A stretch of 64,000 bases of DNA from Takifugu bimaculatus (GCA_004026145.2 CP034996.1:9638289-9702288); one strand, 5' to 3'; positions 39,627 through 51,583 are shown, counted from the stretch's first letter. The notes: a model not told the origin generated them from the sequence alone. A program made the numbers and translations.

Positions 39627-40052
39627 TAATTTTTAGAGCAGAAATTTTATTTGCAGAGTAGCGCCTTCCGAAAATTGTCTTCTACTGTATAATTTCCCGC
39701 ACCGTAAGCGGGAGTATGTCACAGCGATCCCAATTGGTGTGAGACGGAAATGGAGCACACCGTGATGTCCAGTGTTGAGGCGGTGGCCAACCAGGGAAGT
39801 GGGTCGTAATGATGTGTTATCCGATGTGCTTTCTTCATAAAATCCATGTGTACAATATAATTTCTTGCTTTTATTACTGAATGAGCCACTCTTTACTCTT
39901 TCAACTGTCCCTCGGTGGCTGTAAATACGTTTTTTTTTCTGATTTCAATTTCTGCAAGAATGAAAGACAATGCGTTAATGTTGTTTGAAGACATTGAAGA
40001 AGAGAACTGTGTTTGTTTGCAATAAAAAGGAAAATTTAAAATTTAAAATGGA

Positions 40053-41353
40053 TAGAACTGAAACATTCCATTTTTATGAATGCACCAACCTTTTATTTTG
40101 CATTTTAGCCTGACGTCTGCGTTACTGCATTGGTGGAAAGCCAAAGTAAACATTGCTGTGATTTGGTAAAACACCTGCAGCTGGGTGGAATTCCTGGGTG
40201 GGAATCCCGCTGGTTTCCCACTTGTTTGGATATGGTGGAAGGGAAAGTTGAGTTTAGACTTACAAGTGCATCCAAGAACATAACTAAGTTGTGAAAGTGA
40301 GGTTTACCTGTGCTTGCTCCTTTAGGGTGGACAGTAACGAGAGCATCTCATTCAGATCATTGAACGGATCTTCAATGACTTTCTGGTGGCCGGTTTCTAT
40401 GGGCTGGACCAGGGTTTGGAGGTTGTAGGTGTTGGGTGCTGTCCTCGGGTATAGCGATGGATTTGCTCCAGTTAGAAAGTACTCCATGTTGTTGGGGAAG
40501 GGTTGAGCTGGCAAGTATGGAAAGATTCCTGCAGAAAATACACAAATAATTGCACTTTTAGAGTTTCTGTGCTCTACATGAAATAAGTAGTCAGGAGCTC
40601 CAGTGGGACATGGGGTTACTGGGGCACCACTGGAACTTTCCGATTGGAGCTCAGCTGGGCAGCGAAAGGATTGGACAGTGGGCCGTGGCAGGAGAGGTTC
40701 CAGGACGTGTCTGGAGCACTGCCCTCAAATGTACCGAGTGCCGGGCCGGAGAGCTTTACTCACGGGGTCGCCTCTTCCTTTGTGAATGCATGTGCGTGTG
40801 TTCTTTGCATGTTCATGTGTGTGTGCACAGAGTGTAAAAACAGTCATCTCCCCTCCCTGGAAACCAAAAAAGGTTCTTCTACACTACAGAGAAATGAAAG
40901 GATCTTACCTCCATGCGGCTGTTGTACAACGTACTGCATTCTGGTCACGTTGTAGGGGTTAGAGTAGGGAGCAGGTCGGGACCTGGTGCGCTGGCGAGCT
41001 TTTCTCTTCACCTCTGGAAGAAGTTCAGGGTGGTCCTTTTTGAAATAAGGCTGGAAGAAGTGGTGAACGCAGTTGGAAGTGACGCGCACAGGTTTGACTT
41101 TTTTGAAGCCATAGTGGTGAAGCTGGCGGATAAAACTTAAGAATTTGATGCCTTTAAATTTGCTCAACCCCCTCAAAGTTTCAGAGGTGGGAGACAACAC
41201 CTGGGTCTCTAATAGAGCTTTATCAATGAGGATTCCATTACCAACATTGTTCCAAATGATGGCAGTGATTTCTGGAGTATTTACCAGAAACCATAGTTTA
41301 GCAGGAAAGGTGTAGGGGTTGCTTAAATGTGTGGAGAGTCCACCAGGTTCCAT
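40053..41353 (-). CDS. HSF5-like heat shock factor, copy 2
   Basis: Exon 1 (40909-41353) encodes exactly the same 148 residues as copy 1. Exon 2 (40308-40528) is also the same in protein. The candidate last exon (about 40053-40180) is open but differs from copy 1 at a few residues. The intron differs by a few bases (a GTGTGTG insertion near 40818). Splice sites are intact (GTAAGA donor, CTGCAG acceptor). Near-identity means a recent duplication or ongoing gene conversion. Both copies look capable of making protein. Confidence 0.7.
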
Positions 41354-42975
41354 GTTGCTGCTGCAGAGGGAGCTTTCCTATCAAATCACCTGAAGAAGAA
41401 CCAAAGATTCTGACAAACTTAGAGCTGGACGTTTACAGAGACACCTCACTTCTCTTCAAAATGTAAGCAGTTGGTGATTAAATGTATCATCAGCCTACAC
41501 TTGTAAAATGATCATAGACAGGCCACTTTGACAAAGTTCAAAGGAAATTTCTCTTTGAAATATTTTGGGATGTAACAGGTGTATATGCGCTACATCGCTA
41601 CAGTAGAAACAACTGATGATTGAATGAGGATGATGAGATGATGGATCGGGCCCCAGACAGGTCCTCCTCACCTGTGATGCTGACTGAATCCCAGTTCTGC
41701 AGAGGGACCGTCCTGCATGCAAAGCCTCAGCACCCTCCCAGCCTTTTCTATGGCAATCTCCCACTAGGCCTGCTCCCATGGTGCCATCAGCTACAGCATG
41801 ACAATGTTCCTTATTCCTTCACAATAAAAGAGAATACATTCTTTCATAGAAATATGAATATATGTCTTTATCTATCTTCTTTGGAATAACCTGAAAACAA
41901 AGTCTTGATTCAAACGCATCCTTGCTACTCCGCATAAAAAAAAAAATTTAAAAAAAAAGAGAATGGGAATATAACCCTGTCTGATAAAACAAATGATCAA
42001 ATATGACAACCCCAAAGTAACACATTACAGCCCGTAATCTGTCTTCTTTTAATCCCATTTGCAGAGGATCTTTGTGTGGAAAGAGTTCAGAATTGTGACA
42101 TTTGGGGAGTAAAAATAAACTCGGGCAATTCTAGTACAAATGAAATGATCAATAAAATCTTCTTTATTGTATCATTTCCCGCATCTTTGGTGTGCGCACC
42201 GTGATATCCAGTGTTGAGGCGGTGGCCAACCAGTGAAGTAGGCCATAATGATGTGTAATCCGATGTGCTTTCTTCATAAAATCCATATGTACAACATCAT
42301 CTCTTGCTTTTATTACTGAATGAGCCACTCTTTACCCTTTCAATTGTCCCTCGGTGGCTCTAAACACGTGTTTTTTCTGATTTCAATTTCTGCAAGAATG
42401 AAAGACAATGCCTTAATGTTGTTTGAAGACATTGCAGAAGAGAACTGTGTTTGCAAACAGATTCAAATTTTGAGGTGCTTTTAGATGTGGAAAAATATAG
42501 AATTATTATAATGATTTAATAATAAATCACGGTGTGCCGTCATGGACTCTGGTCGTTATTCTAATTCATGCTGCATGTTAACAGCAGGAAAACCAGCTGA
42601 CAATCTTTGAATATTGCACATCAACCTGTCATCTTCAATGCTACCACACATCCGAAGCTTCCTGTTCACAGTGCGCTTTTACAACACAGCTTACTTGTAA
42701 AAATATTTTGTAAAAAATAAACTCCGGCATTTGTCAGCACCAAGTGTAAATCAGATCATATTAAAAACACGCTTCAGGTACAGCTAACAGGCTAGCTGGT
42801 GGCTACTGTTGTCAATTGCACTTCAGGAGCTAGCAACCTATTTAGAGAACTATCCAAATAATTATTTTAAAAAATGCCGTGTGCAAATGAGGCATTTGCA
42901 GTACTTCAATTGTATTGCAACAAAAGCTAATAAAGACCTTAAAAAAATACCTGAGCATCTTTAGGAATAATTTTT

Positions 42976-44147
42976 TGGTCTACCTCACACAAAGACCACA
43001 GTTTATGAGAGTGAAGGGCTCCGAGTCACATCGGTTTATCTGCAGATCGGTTGCCCCACAGGGAACAGTTCTGGCTCTTTTCCTGTTCACCCTCTACAAC
43101 GCGGACTTTTCATACAGTTCATCATCATGCCACCTCCAGAAGTTCTCTGACGACTCTGCTGCTGTTGGCCTCATCACTGATGGGGACGATACAGAGTACA
43201 GAGGACTTATTCAGGACTTTGTGGACTGGAGCCTGCGGAACAACCTCCGGATCAATGCCAATAAAACCAAGGAGCTAGTGGTGGATCTCCGCAGGCATAA
43301 CAACCTCCCGCCTGCACCGGTGAACATCCTGGGAACGGACGATGACTTTGTGAAGTCCTAGGATTACCTGTGTGTTCACTTAAACAATAACCTGGACTGG
43401 ACACACAACACAGAAACCCTTGTCAAGAAGGGCAATAGCAGACTGTTCCTGCTCAGGAGACTGAGGTCTTTTGGAGTGCAGGGACCACTCCTGAGGACTT
43501 TCTATGACTCTGTGGTGGGATCAGCCATCTTTTATGGGATAGCCTGCTGGTCCAGCAGCATCACAGACAGGGACAGTTGGAGGATGGACAGACTGGTAAG
43601 GAGGGCCAGCTCTGTCCTGGGATGTCCCCTGGACTCAGTGGAGGTGGTGGGAAACGGGAGGTTGATGGCTAAGCTGTCATCCATGTTGAACAACACATCC
43701 CACCCCCTACAGGACACCCTGACAGCACTGGGCAGCTCCTTCAGTGAGTGGCTGCTCCACCCTCGCTGTGTGAAGGAGAGGTATCGCACATCTTTCCTGC
43801 CGCCTGCTGTCAGACTGCACAACAAACATAATGGCCGCTAGTCTGCAGACTAGTGGACATAAATAAATGTCTAAATTTATCACTGGACTCACACAATAAC
43901 TTTACAATTCTCTAATAGCATTTCAACCATTCTGCACACACTGAATAGTATGTATTCTGACATGTATATTGTATACACTCTCTGTACTATGTACAGGGAT
44001 ACAAAAGGCTGATTATCCATTTATCTTGGATTATTATATATAGAATTTTTTATATATTTTCTATTCTTATTTCAGTTTTTTTTCTGTGTGTTTTTGCTGC
44101 TATTGCGCTGTAAATTTCCCCGCGTGGGACAAATAAAGGAATCTGAG
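42976..44147 (+). mobile_element. 5'-truncated LINE, copy 3
   Basis: Same flanks as copies 1-2 and the same TAG nonsense codon (near 43361). The frame reopens to 43841. Confidence 0.8.
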
Positions 44148-44807
44148 TAATTTTTAGAGCAGAAATTTTATTTGCAGAGTAGCGCCTTCCGAAAATTGTC
44201 TTCTACTGTATAATTTCCCGCACCGTAAGCGGGAGTATGTCACAGCGATCCCAATTGGTGTGAGACGGAAATGGAGCACACCGTGATGTCCAGTGTTGAG
44301 GCGGTGGCCAACCAGGGAAGTGGGTCGTAACGATGTGTTATCCGATGTGCTTTCTTCATAAAATCCATATGTACAATATAATTTCTTGCTTTTATTACTG
44401 AATGAGCCACTCTTTACTCTTTTAACTGTCCCTCGGTGGCTGTAAATACTTTTTTTTTTCTGATTTCAATTTCTGCAAGAATGAAAGATGCCTTAATGTT
44501 GTTTGAAGACATTGCAGAAGAGAACTGTGTGTGTTTGCAATAAAAAGGAAAATTAAAAATGGATAGAACTGAAACATTCCATTTTTATGAATGCACCAAC
44601 CTTTTATTTTGCATACTAGCCTGACGACTGCGTTACTGCATTGGTCGAAAGCCGAAGTAAAGATTGCTGTGATTTGGTAAAACACCTGCAGCTGGGTGGA
44701 ATTCCGGGGTGTGAATCCCGCTGGTTTCCCACTTGTTTGGATGTGGTGGAAGGGAAAGTTGAGTTTAGAATTTTGACTTTTCTTCTTCTGCACTACAAAG
44801 AAATGAC

Positions 44808-44880
44808 AGGATCTTACTTCCATGCAGCTGTTGTACAACGTAGTGTATTCCGGTCACATTGCAGGGGTTCCGCCAAAGTA
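44808..44880 (-). pseudogene. HSF5-like exon 1 remnant
   Basis: About 70 bp that match the exon 1 donor end of the HSF5-like gene (compare 36378-36445), with several substitutions. The DNA-binding domain is absent. Confidence 0.65.
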
Positions 44881-44888
44881 TCTTTTAA

Positions 44889-44985
44889 AAATATATTTTC
44901 TATTCTTATTTCAATTTTTTTTATGCGTGTTTTTGGTGCTATTGCGCTGTAAATTTCCCCGCGTGGGACAAATAAAGGAATCTGA
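44889..44985 (+). mobile_element. LINE 3'-end fragment
   Basis: About 97 bp matching only the last part of the LINE (from TATTTTCTATTCTTATTTCA to AAATAAAGGAATCTGA). It joins the HSF5-like remnant directly to taf9 upstream DNA, marking a rearrangement junction. Confidence 0.65.
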
Positions 44986-45902
44986 ATAGTTTTTAGAGCA
45001 GAAATTTTTATTTAAAGCGTCGCGCCTTCCGAATATCTTCTTCTACTGTATCATATCACGCATCTTAAACGGGATTGTATCACAGCGACCCCACTTGGTG
45101 GTAGATGGAACTGCAGCGCACCGTGATATCCAGTGTTGAGGCGGTGGCCAACCAGTGAAGTGAGCTGTAATGATGTGTAATCCGATGTGCTTTCTTCATA
45201 AAATCCATATGTACAACATCATCTCTTGCTTTTATTACTGAATGAGCCACTCTTTACCCTTTCAATTGTCCCTCGGTGGCTCTAAATACGTGTTTTTTCT
45301 GATTTCAATTTCTGCAAGAATGAAAGACAATGCCTTAATGTTGTTTGAAGACATTGCAGAAGAGAACTGTGTTTGCAAACAGATTCAAATTTTGAGGTGC
45401 TTTTAGATGCGGAAAAATATAGAATTATTATAATGATTTAATAATAAATCACGGTGTGCCGTCATGGACTCTGGTCGTTATTCTAATTCATGCTGCATGT
45501 TAACAGCAGGAAAACCACCTGACAATCTTTGAATATTGCACATCAACCTGTCATCTTCAATGCTACCACACATCTGAAGCTTCCTGTTCACAGTGCGCTT
45601 TTACAACACAGCTTACTTGTAAAAATATTTTGTAAAAAATAAACTCCGGCATTTGTCAGCACCAAGTGTAAATCAGATCATATTAAAAACACGCTTCGGT
45701 ACAGCTAACAGGCTAGCTGGTGGCTACTGTTATCAATTGCACTTCAGGAGCTAGCAACCTATTTAGAGAACTATCCAAATAATTATTTTAAAAAATGCCA
45801 TGTGCAAATGAGGCATTTGCAGTACTGTACTTCAATTGTATTGCAACAAAAGCTAATAAAGACCTTAAAAAAAATAACTGAGCATCTTTAGGAATAATTT
45901 TT

Positions 45903-47053
45903 TGGTCTACCTCACACAAAGACCACAGTTTATGAGAGTGAAGGGCTCCGAGTCACATCGGTTTATCTGCAGATCGGTTGCCCCACAGGGAACAGTTCTG
46001 GCTCTTTTCCTGTTCACCCTCTACAACGCGGACTTTTCATACAGTTCATCATCATGCCACCTCCAGAAGTTCTCTGACGACTCTGCTGCTGTTGGCCTCA
46101 TCACTGATGGGGACGATACAGAGTACAGAGGACTTATTCAGGACTTTGTGGACTGGAGCCTGCGGAACAACCTCTGGATCAATGCCAATAAAACCAAGGA
46201 GCTAGTGGTGGATCTCCTCAGGCGTAACAACCTCCCGCCTGCACCGGTGAACATCCTGAAGTCCTAGGATTACCTGGGTGTTCACTTAAACAATAACCTG
46301 GACTGGACACACAACATAGAAACCCTTGTCAAGAAGGGCAATAGCAGACTGTTCCTGCTCAGGAGACTGAGGTCTTTTGGAGTGCAGGGACCACTCCTGA
46401 GGACTTTCTATGACTCTGTGGTGGGATCAGCCATCTTTTATGGGATAGCCTGCTGGTCCAGCAGCATCCCAGACAGGGACAGTTGGAGGATGGACAGACT
46501 GGTAAGGAGGGCCAGCTCTGTCCTGGGATGTCCCCTGGACTCAGTGGAGGTGGTGGGAAACGGGAGGTTGATGGCTAAGCTGTCATCCATGTTGAACAAC
46601 ACATCCCACCCCCTACAGGACACCCTGACAGCACTGGGCAGCTCCTTCAGTGAGTGGCTGCTCCACCCTCGCTGTGTGAAGGAGAGGTATCGCACATCTT
46701 TCCTGCCGCCTGCTGTCAGACTGCACAACAAACATAATGGCCGCTAGTCTGCAGACTAGTGGACATAAATAAATGTCTAAATTTATCACTGGACTCACAC
46801 AATAACTTTACAATTCTCTAATAGCATTTCAACCATTCTGCACACACTGAATAGTATGTATTCTGACATGTATATTGTATACACTCTCTGTACTATGTAC
46901 AGGGATACAAAAGGCTGATTATCCATTTATCTTGGATTATTATATATAGAATTTTTTATATATTTTCTATTCTTATTTCAGTTTTTTTTCTGTGTGTTTT
47001 TGCTGCTATTGCGCTGTAAATTTCCCCGTGTGGGACAAATAAAGGAATCTGAG
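45903..47053 (+). mobile_element. 5'-truncated LINE, copy 4
   Basis: Same flanks as the others. It has the TAG nonsense codon and an extra in-frame 21-bp deletion just before it (after AACATCCTG near 46258). Confidence 0.8.
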
Positions 47054-47721
47054 TAATTTTTAGAGCAGAAATTTTATTTGCAGAGTAGCGCCTTCCGAAA
47101 ATCGTCTTCTACTGCATAATTTCCCGCACCGTAAGCGGGAGTATGTCACAGCGATCCCAATTGGTGTGAGACGGAAATGGAGCACACCGTGATGTCCAGT
47201 GTTGAGGCGGTGGCCAACCAGGGAAGTGGGTCGTAATGATGTGTTATCCGATGTGCTTTCTTCATAAAATCCATGTGTACAATATAATTTCTTGCTTTTA
47301 TTACTGAATGAGCCACTCTTTACTCTTTCAACTGTCCCTCGGTGGCTGTAAATACGTTTTTTTTTCTGATTTCAATTTCTGCAAGAATGAAAGACACTGC
47401 GTTAATGTTGTTTGAAGACATTGCAGAAGAGAACTGTGTTTGTTTGCAATAAAAAGGAAAATTTAAAATTTAAAATGGATAGAACTGAAACATTCCATTT
47501 TTATGAATGCACCAACCTTTTATTTTGCATTTTAGCCTGACGTCTGCGTTACTGCATTGGTGGAAAGCCAAAGTAAACATTGCTGTGATTTGGTAAAACA
47601 CCTGCAGCTGGGTGGAATTCCTGGGTGGGAATCCCGCTGGTTTCCCACTTGTTTGGATATGGTGGAAGGGAAAGTTGAGTTTAGAATTTTGACTTTTCTT
47701 CTTCTGCACTACAAAGAAATG

Positions 47722-47795
47722 ACAGGATCTTACTTCCATGCAGCTGTTGTACAACGTAGTGTATTCCGGTCACATTGCAGGGGTTCCGCCAAAGT
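47722..47795 (-). pseudogene. HSF5-like exon 1 remnant (unit 4)
   Basis: The same short scrap of the HSF5-like exon 1 donor end as in unit 3, again followed by a LINE 3' end. Confidence 0.65.
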
Positions 47796-48036
47796 ATCTT
47801 TTAAAAATATATTTTCTATTCTTATTTCAATTTTTTTTATGCGTGTTTTTGGTGCTATTGCGCTGTAAATTTCCCCGCGTGGGACAAATAAAGGAATCTG
47901 AATAGTTTTTAGAGCAGAAATTTTTATTTAAAGCGTCGCGCCTTCCGAATATCTTCTTCTACTGTATCATATCACGCATCTTAAACGGGATTGTATCACA
48001 GCGACCCCACTTGGTGGTAGATGGAACTGCAGCGCA

Positions 48037-48260
48037 CCGTGATATCCAGTGTTGAGGCGGTGGCCAACCAGTGAAGTGAGCTGTAATGATGTGTAATCTG
48101 ATGTGCTTTCTTCATAAAATCCATATGTACAACATCATCTCTTGCTTTTATTACTGAATGAGCCACTCTTTACCCTTTCAATTGTCCCTCGGTGGCTCTA
48201 AATACGTGTTTTTTCTGATTTCAATTTCTGCAAGATGAAAGACAATGCCTTAATGTTGTT
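48037..48260. repeat. tandem unit 5, cut by the gap
   Basis: The first about 224 bp of a fifth unit (taf9 upstream DNA) before the sequence gap. How much more of the array is missing cannot be known. Confidence 0.75.
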
Positions 48261-48360
48261 NNNNNNNNNNNNNNNNNNNNNNNNNNNNNNNNNNNNNNNN
48301 NNNNNNNNNNNNNNNNNNNNNNNNNNNNNNNNNNNNNNNNNNNNNNNNNNNNNNNNNNNN
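48261..48360. other. assembly gap, 100 N
   Basis: Exactly 100 Ns, a conventional placeholder for a gap of unknown size. Array DNA lies on the left and NLR coding DNA on the right, with no link between them. Confidence 0.95.
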
Positions 48361-50014
48361 ATGATGTTTCCTTTCTCCAGATGTTCAAACGCCAGCCGAC
48401 CCAACTTCAGAAGAGTTTTTTTATCAGCCTTTGTCAGTTTCCCTGGTCTCTGCTTTCCTCCATACTTCTGCTTCTTCCTCTTTATCTGAACCCTCAGGAA
48501 GTGTGAGTAGAGGTCAGTCAGGGTTTTGGGCAGCTCTCCTCTCTGGTCTCTGGTCATCATGTCCTCCAGAACTATAGCAGTGATCCAGCAGAAAACTGGG
48601 ATCAGACACATGATGTGGAGGCTCCTGGAGGCCTTGATGTGTGAGATGATTCTCTTGGACAGATCTTCATCACTGAACCTCCTCCTGAAGTACTCCTCCT
48701 TCTGGGAGTCAGTGAAGCCTCGTACTTCTGTGATCCTGTCAACACACGAGGGAGGAATCTGATAGGCTGCTGCAGGTCTGGAGGTGATCCAGATGAGAGC
48801 TGAGGGAAGCAGGTTCCCCTGGATGAGGTTCACCAGGAGCACGCCAACGGACGATACTTGTGTGACATCAGAGATGAGCTGATGCTTGTTGAAACCCAGT
48901 GAAAATCTGCTTTCATCCAGGCCATCAAAGATGAACAGAAGTTTCCAGACAGAGTTCTGCTCTGATCTTCTGTAATGTTGGATGGAAAACATGAAGCAGT
49001 GAGAGAAGACTGTGCTGCTCATCTCTGATCAAGTTCAGCTCCCTCCATGAGAGCGGAAGCACCAGACTGATGTCTTGGTTCTCCAAACCTTCTGCCCAGT
49101 CCAGACTGAACTTCTGCACTGAGAAGGTTTTTCCAACGCCGGCGACACCGTTGGTCAGAACCACTCTGATGTGTCTCTGTTGCTCAGATAAGACTTTGAA
49201 GATGTCCTGGCACTTGATTGGAGTGTCCTGGATGTTCTTCTTGGAGGTTCTCTCAAGCTGTCTCACCTCATGTTGTGTGTCCACCTCCTCACTTTGTCCC
49301 TCAGTGATGTAGAGCTCAGTGTAGATCTTGTTCAGCAGGGTTCCACTTCCTGCTTCATTAGTTCCTTCAGTCACATGTTCACATCTTCTCTTCAGACTCA
49401 TCTTATGACCTTCTATCACCTCCTGCAGATCACTTCCTGAACAGTAAACCAATGATTTCCATCTATATAAATCATCAACACAACTACAAATTCATGACAT
49501 CACAAGTTCAATTTTATATTGAACAATTTTACTTTGTTTGGGCTTCATTTCAGCATCTCCAGATCTGCTTCCAGATTGTGAACAAGAGGACTCTCCTGGT
49601 GGAGCTGACTGGTCCCAGTTTGATAGGATGTGCTCCCCCCTCTCACTATGAAACACATCTCTATTAGTCCTTTGATTTATAGGATGAAAGAACCTGATCA
49701 AGACTCAATATTGTTCCAGCATTTATGTCTGAATTCATCTTTCAGTTTAAACATGATTCTTGTTTCTAATCAACAATATTCACATTAAGTCTGTAACTAT
49801 ATGACTGTCTGAGGTTTAAGTGTTAAACATCTCCAATAATAAACTCACAACCTGCTGCTGTTAATGTGACTAACAGCTGGCACACAAACACATCATCACG
49901 CTTTAGTTTTCTTACATTTTGTCTGAACTTCTGAAGTCTATTTCCTCTTTGGAGTGGTCACTCTTCAGGGACACACAGCTGGGCACTGTGGACTCTGCTC
50001 TGTCCTCGTCCATC
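48361..50014 (-). pseudogene. fish NLR (NLRC3-like), N-terminal half, frameshifted and cut by gap
   Basis: Cytosolic NOD-like receptor of the expanded teleost family. Exons on the minus strand: 49916-50013 (start MDEDRAESTVPSCVSLKSDH, typical of fish NLRs), 49533-49645, then the large FISNA-NACHT exon from 49436 into the gap. Phases of all three agree. FISNA begins RSDLQEVIEGHKMSLKRRCE. Walker A is GVAGVGKT, Walker B is LLFIFDGLDES, and the helical part includes TEVRGFTDSQKEEYFRRRF. Near 48960 the frame shifts by one base between ...LQKIRAE and NSVWKLLFIF. The rest of NACHT and all LRRs would lie to the left, where the gap and array are. Pseudogene or assembly error cannot be told apart here. 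Confidence 0.8.
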
Positions 50015-51356
50015 CTGAGGAAACATCAGAAATAGTGATGAGACTGTGATGAAGGTAAATAATCTGTAGAGGTTGTAGTTAATAATCCCAATTCACTGCA
50101 TTTTTATCAAACAGGAACATTTCTAATATTCTGGATAACAACTGAATCAATAAATCAATGATGTCTCTGTATATTTTCATGTTTTCAGAGTTTAAGCTGC
50201 TTTTTTAACTGTTCCCTGCAGTGAGAAAAGAACTGGCACCTTTTCCAGCCCCTCATCCTGCAGCACTGAATGTGCTCTAAAGTTCTTTCCAGAGCAAACG
50301 TCTCTGCACTTGCAGCAACATGTTGTAGTCATGGATCCGTGAGGAGAACCGGATACAGGAAACGCCCCCACTTTGATCCCAAAACCCAACTGGTGGCCAA
50401 CGGTGGTCCGGCAACGACGGGGACGCTGGTCCATCGGGCCGACAACACTGGTTTTCCACAGGCCAACATGGTGAAAGGACTGTCTTCAGCTCAGCCACTA
50501 AATTATTGGTGCTACATAAACATAGTCAGGACTTTTTAACTTCCCTCATTTGTTCCCCTCTTCAATTATTTCTATAATCCAAGTCCTCAAAGATCACTGC
50601 TCTATTTAAAATAGATGAAAGAAATGACACCCACTCCTGCATTTCTTTCACAGTGGTTCCACAACATAGAACAATAAACCACTGTGAGAAAACGTGCAAC
50701 ATGAACCCAAAATCCTGTTGGTGTCCTGTGATCCTGTGTGGATGTATTTATTAATTTTTAATAAAGTTATTTGTCTTAAATAATACCAAAATATCCAGCT
50801 GTAACCTGGACTGTTGAACAACTCTAATAACTAAGAGCTTTTCACCTGTCACAAAATGTCGCTCTTCCTGCTTCGTCTGAACAGAATACTTTCACTTTTA
50901 AAACCTAATCAACAGCTTTATGGCGTATATATTACTACCATTAAAGCATTCTGGGAGGGTTTAAAGTTCTTTTAGGATCAGTAGCAAAGAGCAGAAAATA
51001 AACTAAACTTCACTTAGAAAGACTATTCAACTATAACTAAAGCCAGACTATAAGAAAGTTAAATAAGACTATTCATTTATAATGTATAATGATTTTTGTG
51101 CTAAAACTAAATATGAAGTCTAGTTGAATCAAATCTTGATTTTATCTCCAAACACAACTGTCAATTCTTTTCAATAATGCTCTTCGTTTCCACTCACCTT
51201 GTCGGTCTTCAGTCTTCCTGCTTAGTCTGAAAGGAATACTTTTAAAAACTGGTTTGTTGGGTTCCCAGTTTCTGGGACCGTTGTTGCTGGTGTCTACCTG
51301 CAGGGGGCGTGGAGGAGCCGCTCATCAGCCACAGCTGGCCCCGCAGACACACGCAC
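50015..51356. other. upstream region of the NLR (nothing recognised)
   Basis: The NLR ATG exon is preceded by an acceptor (TTTCCTCAG), so a 5' UTR exon should lie in or beyond this interval. No coding exon was recognised. Confidence 0.4.
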
Positions 51357-51583
51357 CTGCGGTCTCTCTTCAATCTCCCGTTAGATTTAAGGACAGAACT
51401 CCCGTCTGCCAGCGGCGGAGGGTTTTCGTCCTCATCGCCAAACCCTGACTTCTGTGGCTTGACTATTTTTGAGAGTTTTCCTAGCGGACTTGTTTTGGAC
51501 TCTCTCGAGGTCTCTCCGCCTCTGTGAACGCGGACCGAACTGTTCTTGTTCACTTTAAAATAAAGACGCTTTTCGGACACCAT
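51357..51583 (-). CDS. possible first coding exon of an unrecognised gene
   Basis: On the minus strand an ATG opens 75 codons, beginning MVSEKRLYFKVNKNSSVRVH and ending NGRLKRDRR, followed by a strong donor (CGCAG|GTGCGTG, phase 2). The product is basic and Ser/Lys-rich with a PLGKLSKIVKPQKSGF segment. I do not recognise the family. No continuing exon was found to the left, where the NLR begins. It could be a stray exon from a rearranged gene, or a chance frame. Confidence 0.35.

Larger units (their letters stand above)
37678..42198. repeat. tandem unit 2 (4521 bp), with HSF5-like gene
   Basis: Same order as unit 1 and nearly identical over its whole length. Differences include a nonsense change in the LINE frame and small indels in the taf9-derived parts. 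Confidence 0.85.
42199..45120. repeat. tandem unit 3 (2922 bp), HSF5-like gene deleted
   Basis: Shares the taf9-derived parts and LINE with units 1-2. Most of the HSF5-like locus is gone. The DNA jumps from just beyond the candidate third exon (GAGTTTAGA near 44769) to the exon 1 donor region. Confidence 0.85.
45121..48036. repeat. tandem unit 4 (2916 bp), HSF5-like gene deleted
   Basis: Same short structure as unit 3. HSF5-like exon 1 remnant near 47722-47795 and LINE 3'-end fragment near 47805-47901. Confidence 0.85.

Noticed and set aside
44422..44838. 138-codon minus-strand frame in array unit 3
   Set aside because: It reads through the HSF5-like exon 1 scrap, the candidate third exon and taf9 upstream DNA. 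It is a by-product of the deletion, not a new gene.
50192..50539. Overlapping short frames on both strands upstream of the NLR
   Set aside because: None resembles a known NLR 5' exon or another family, and no splice phase supports them.
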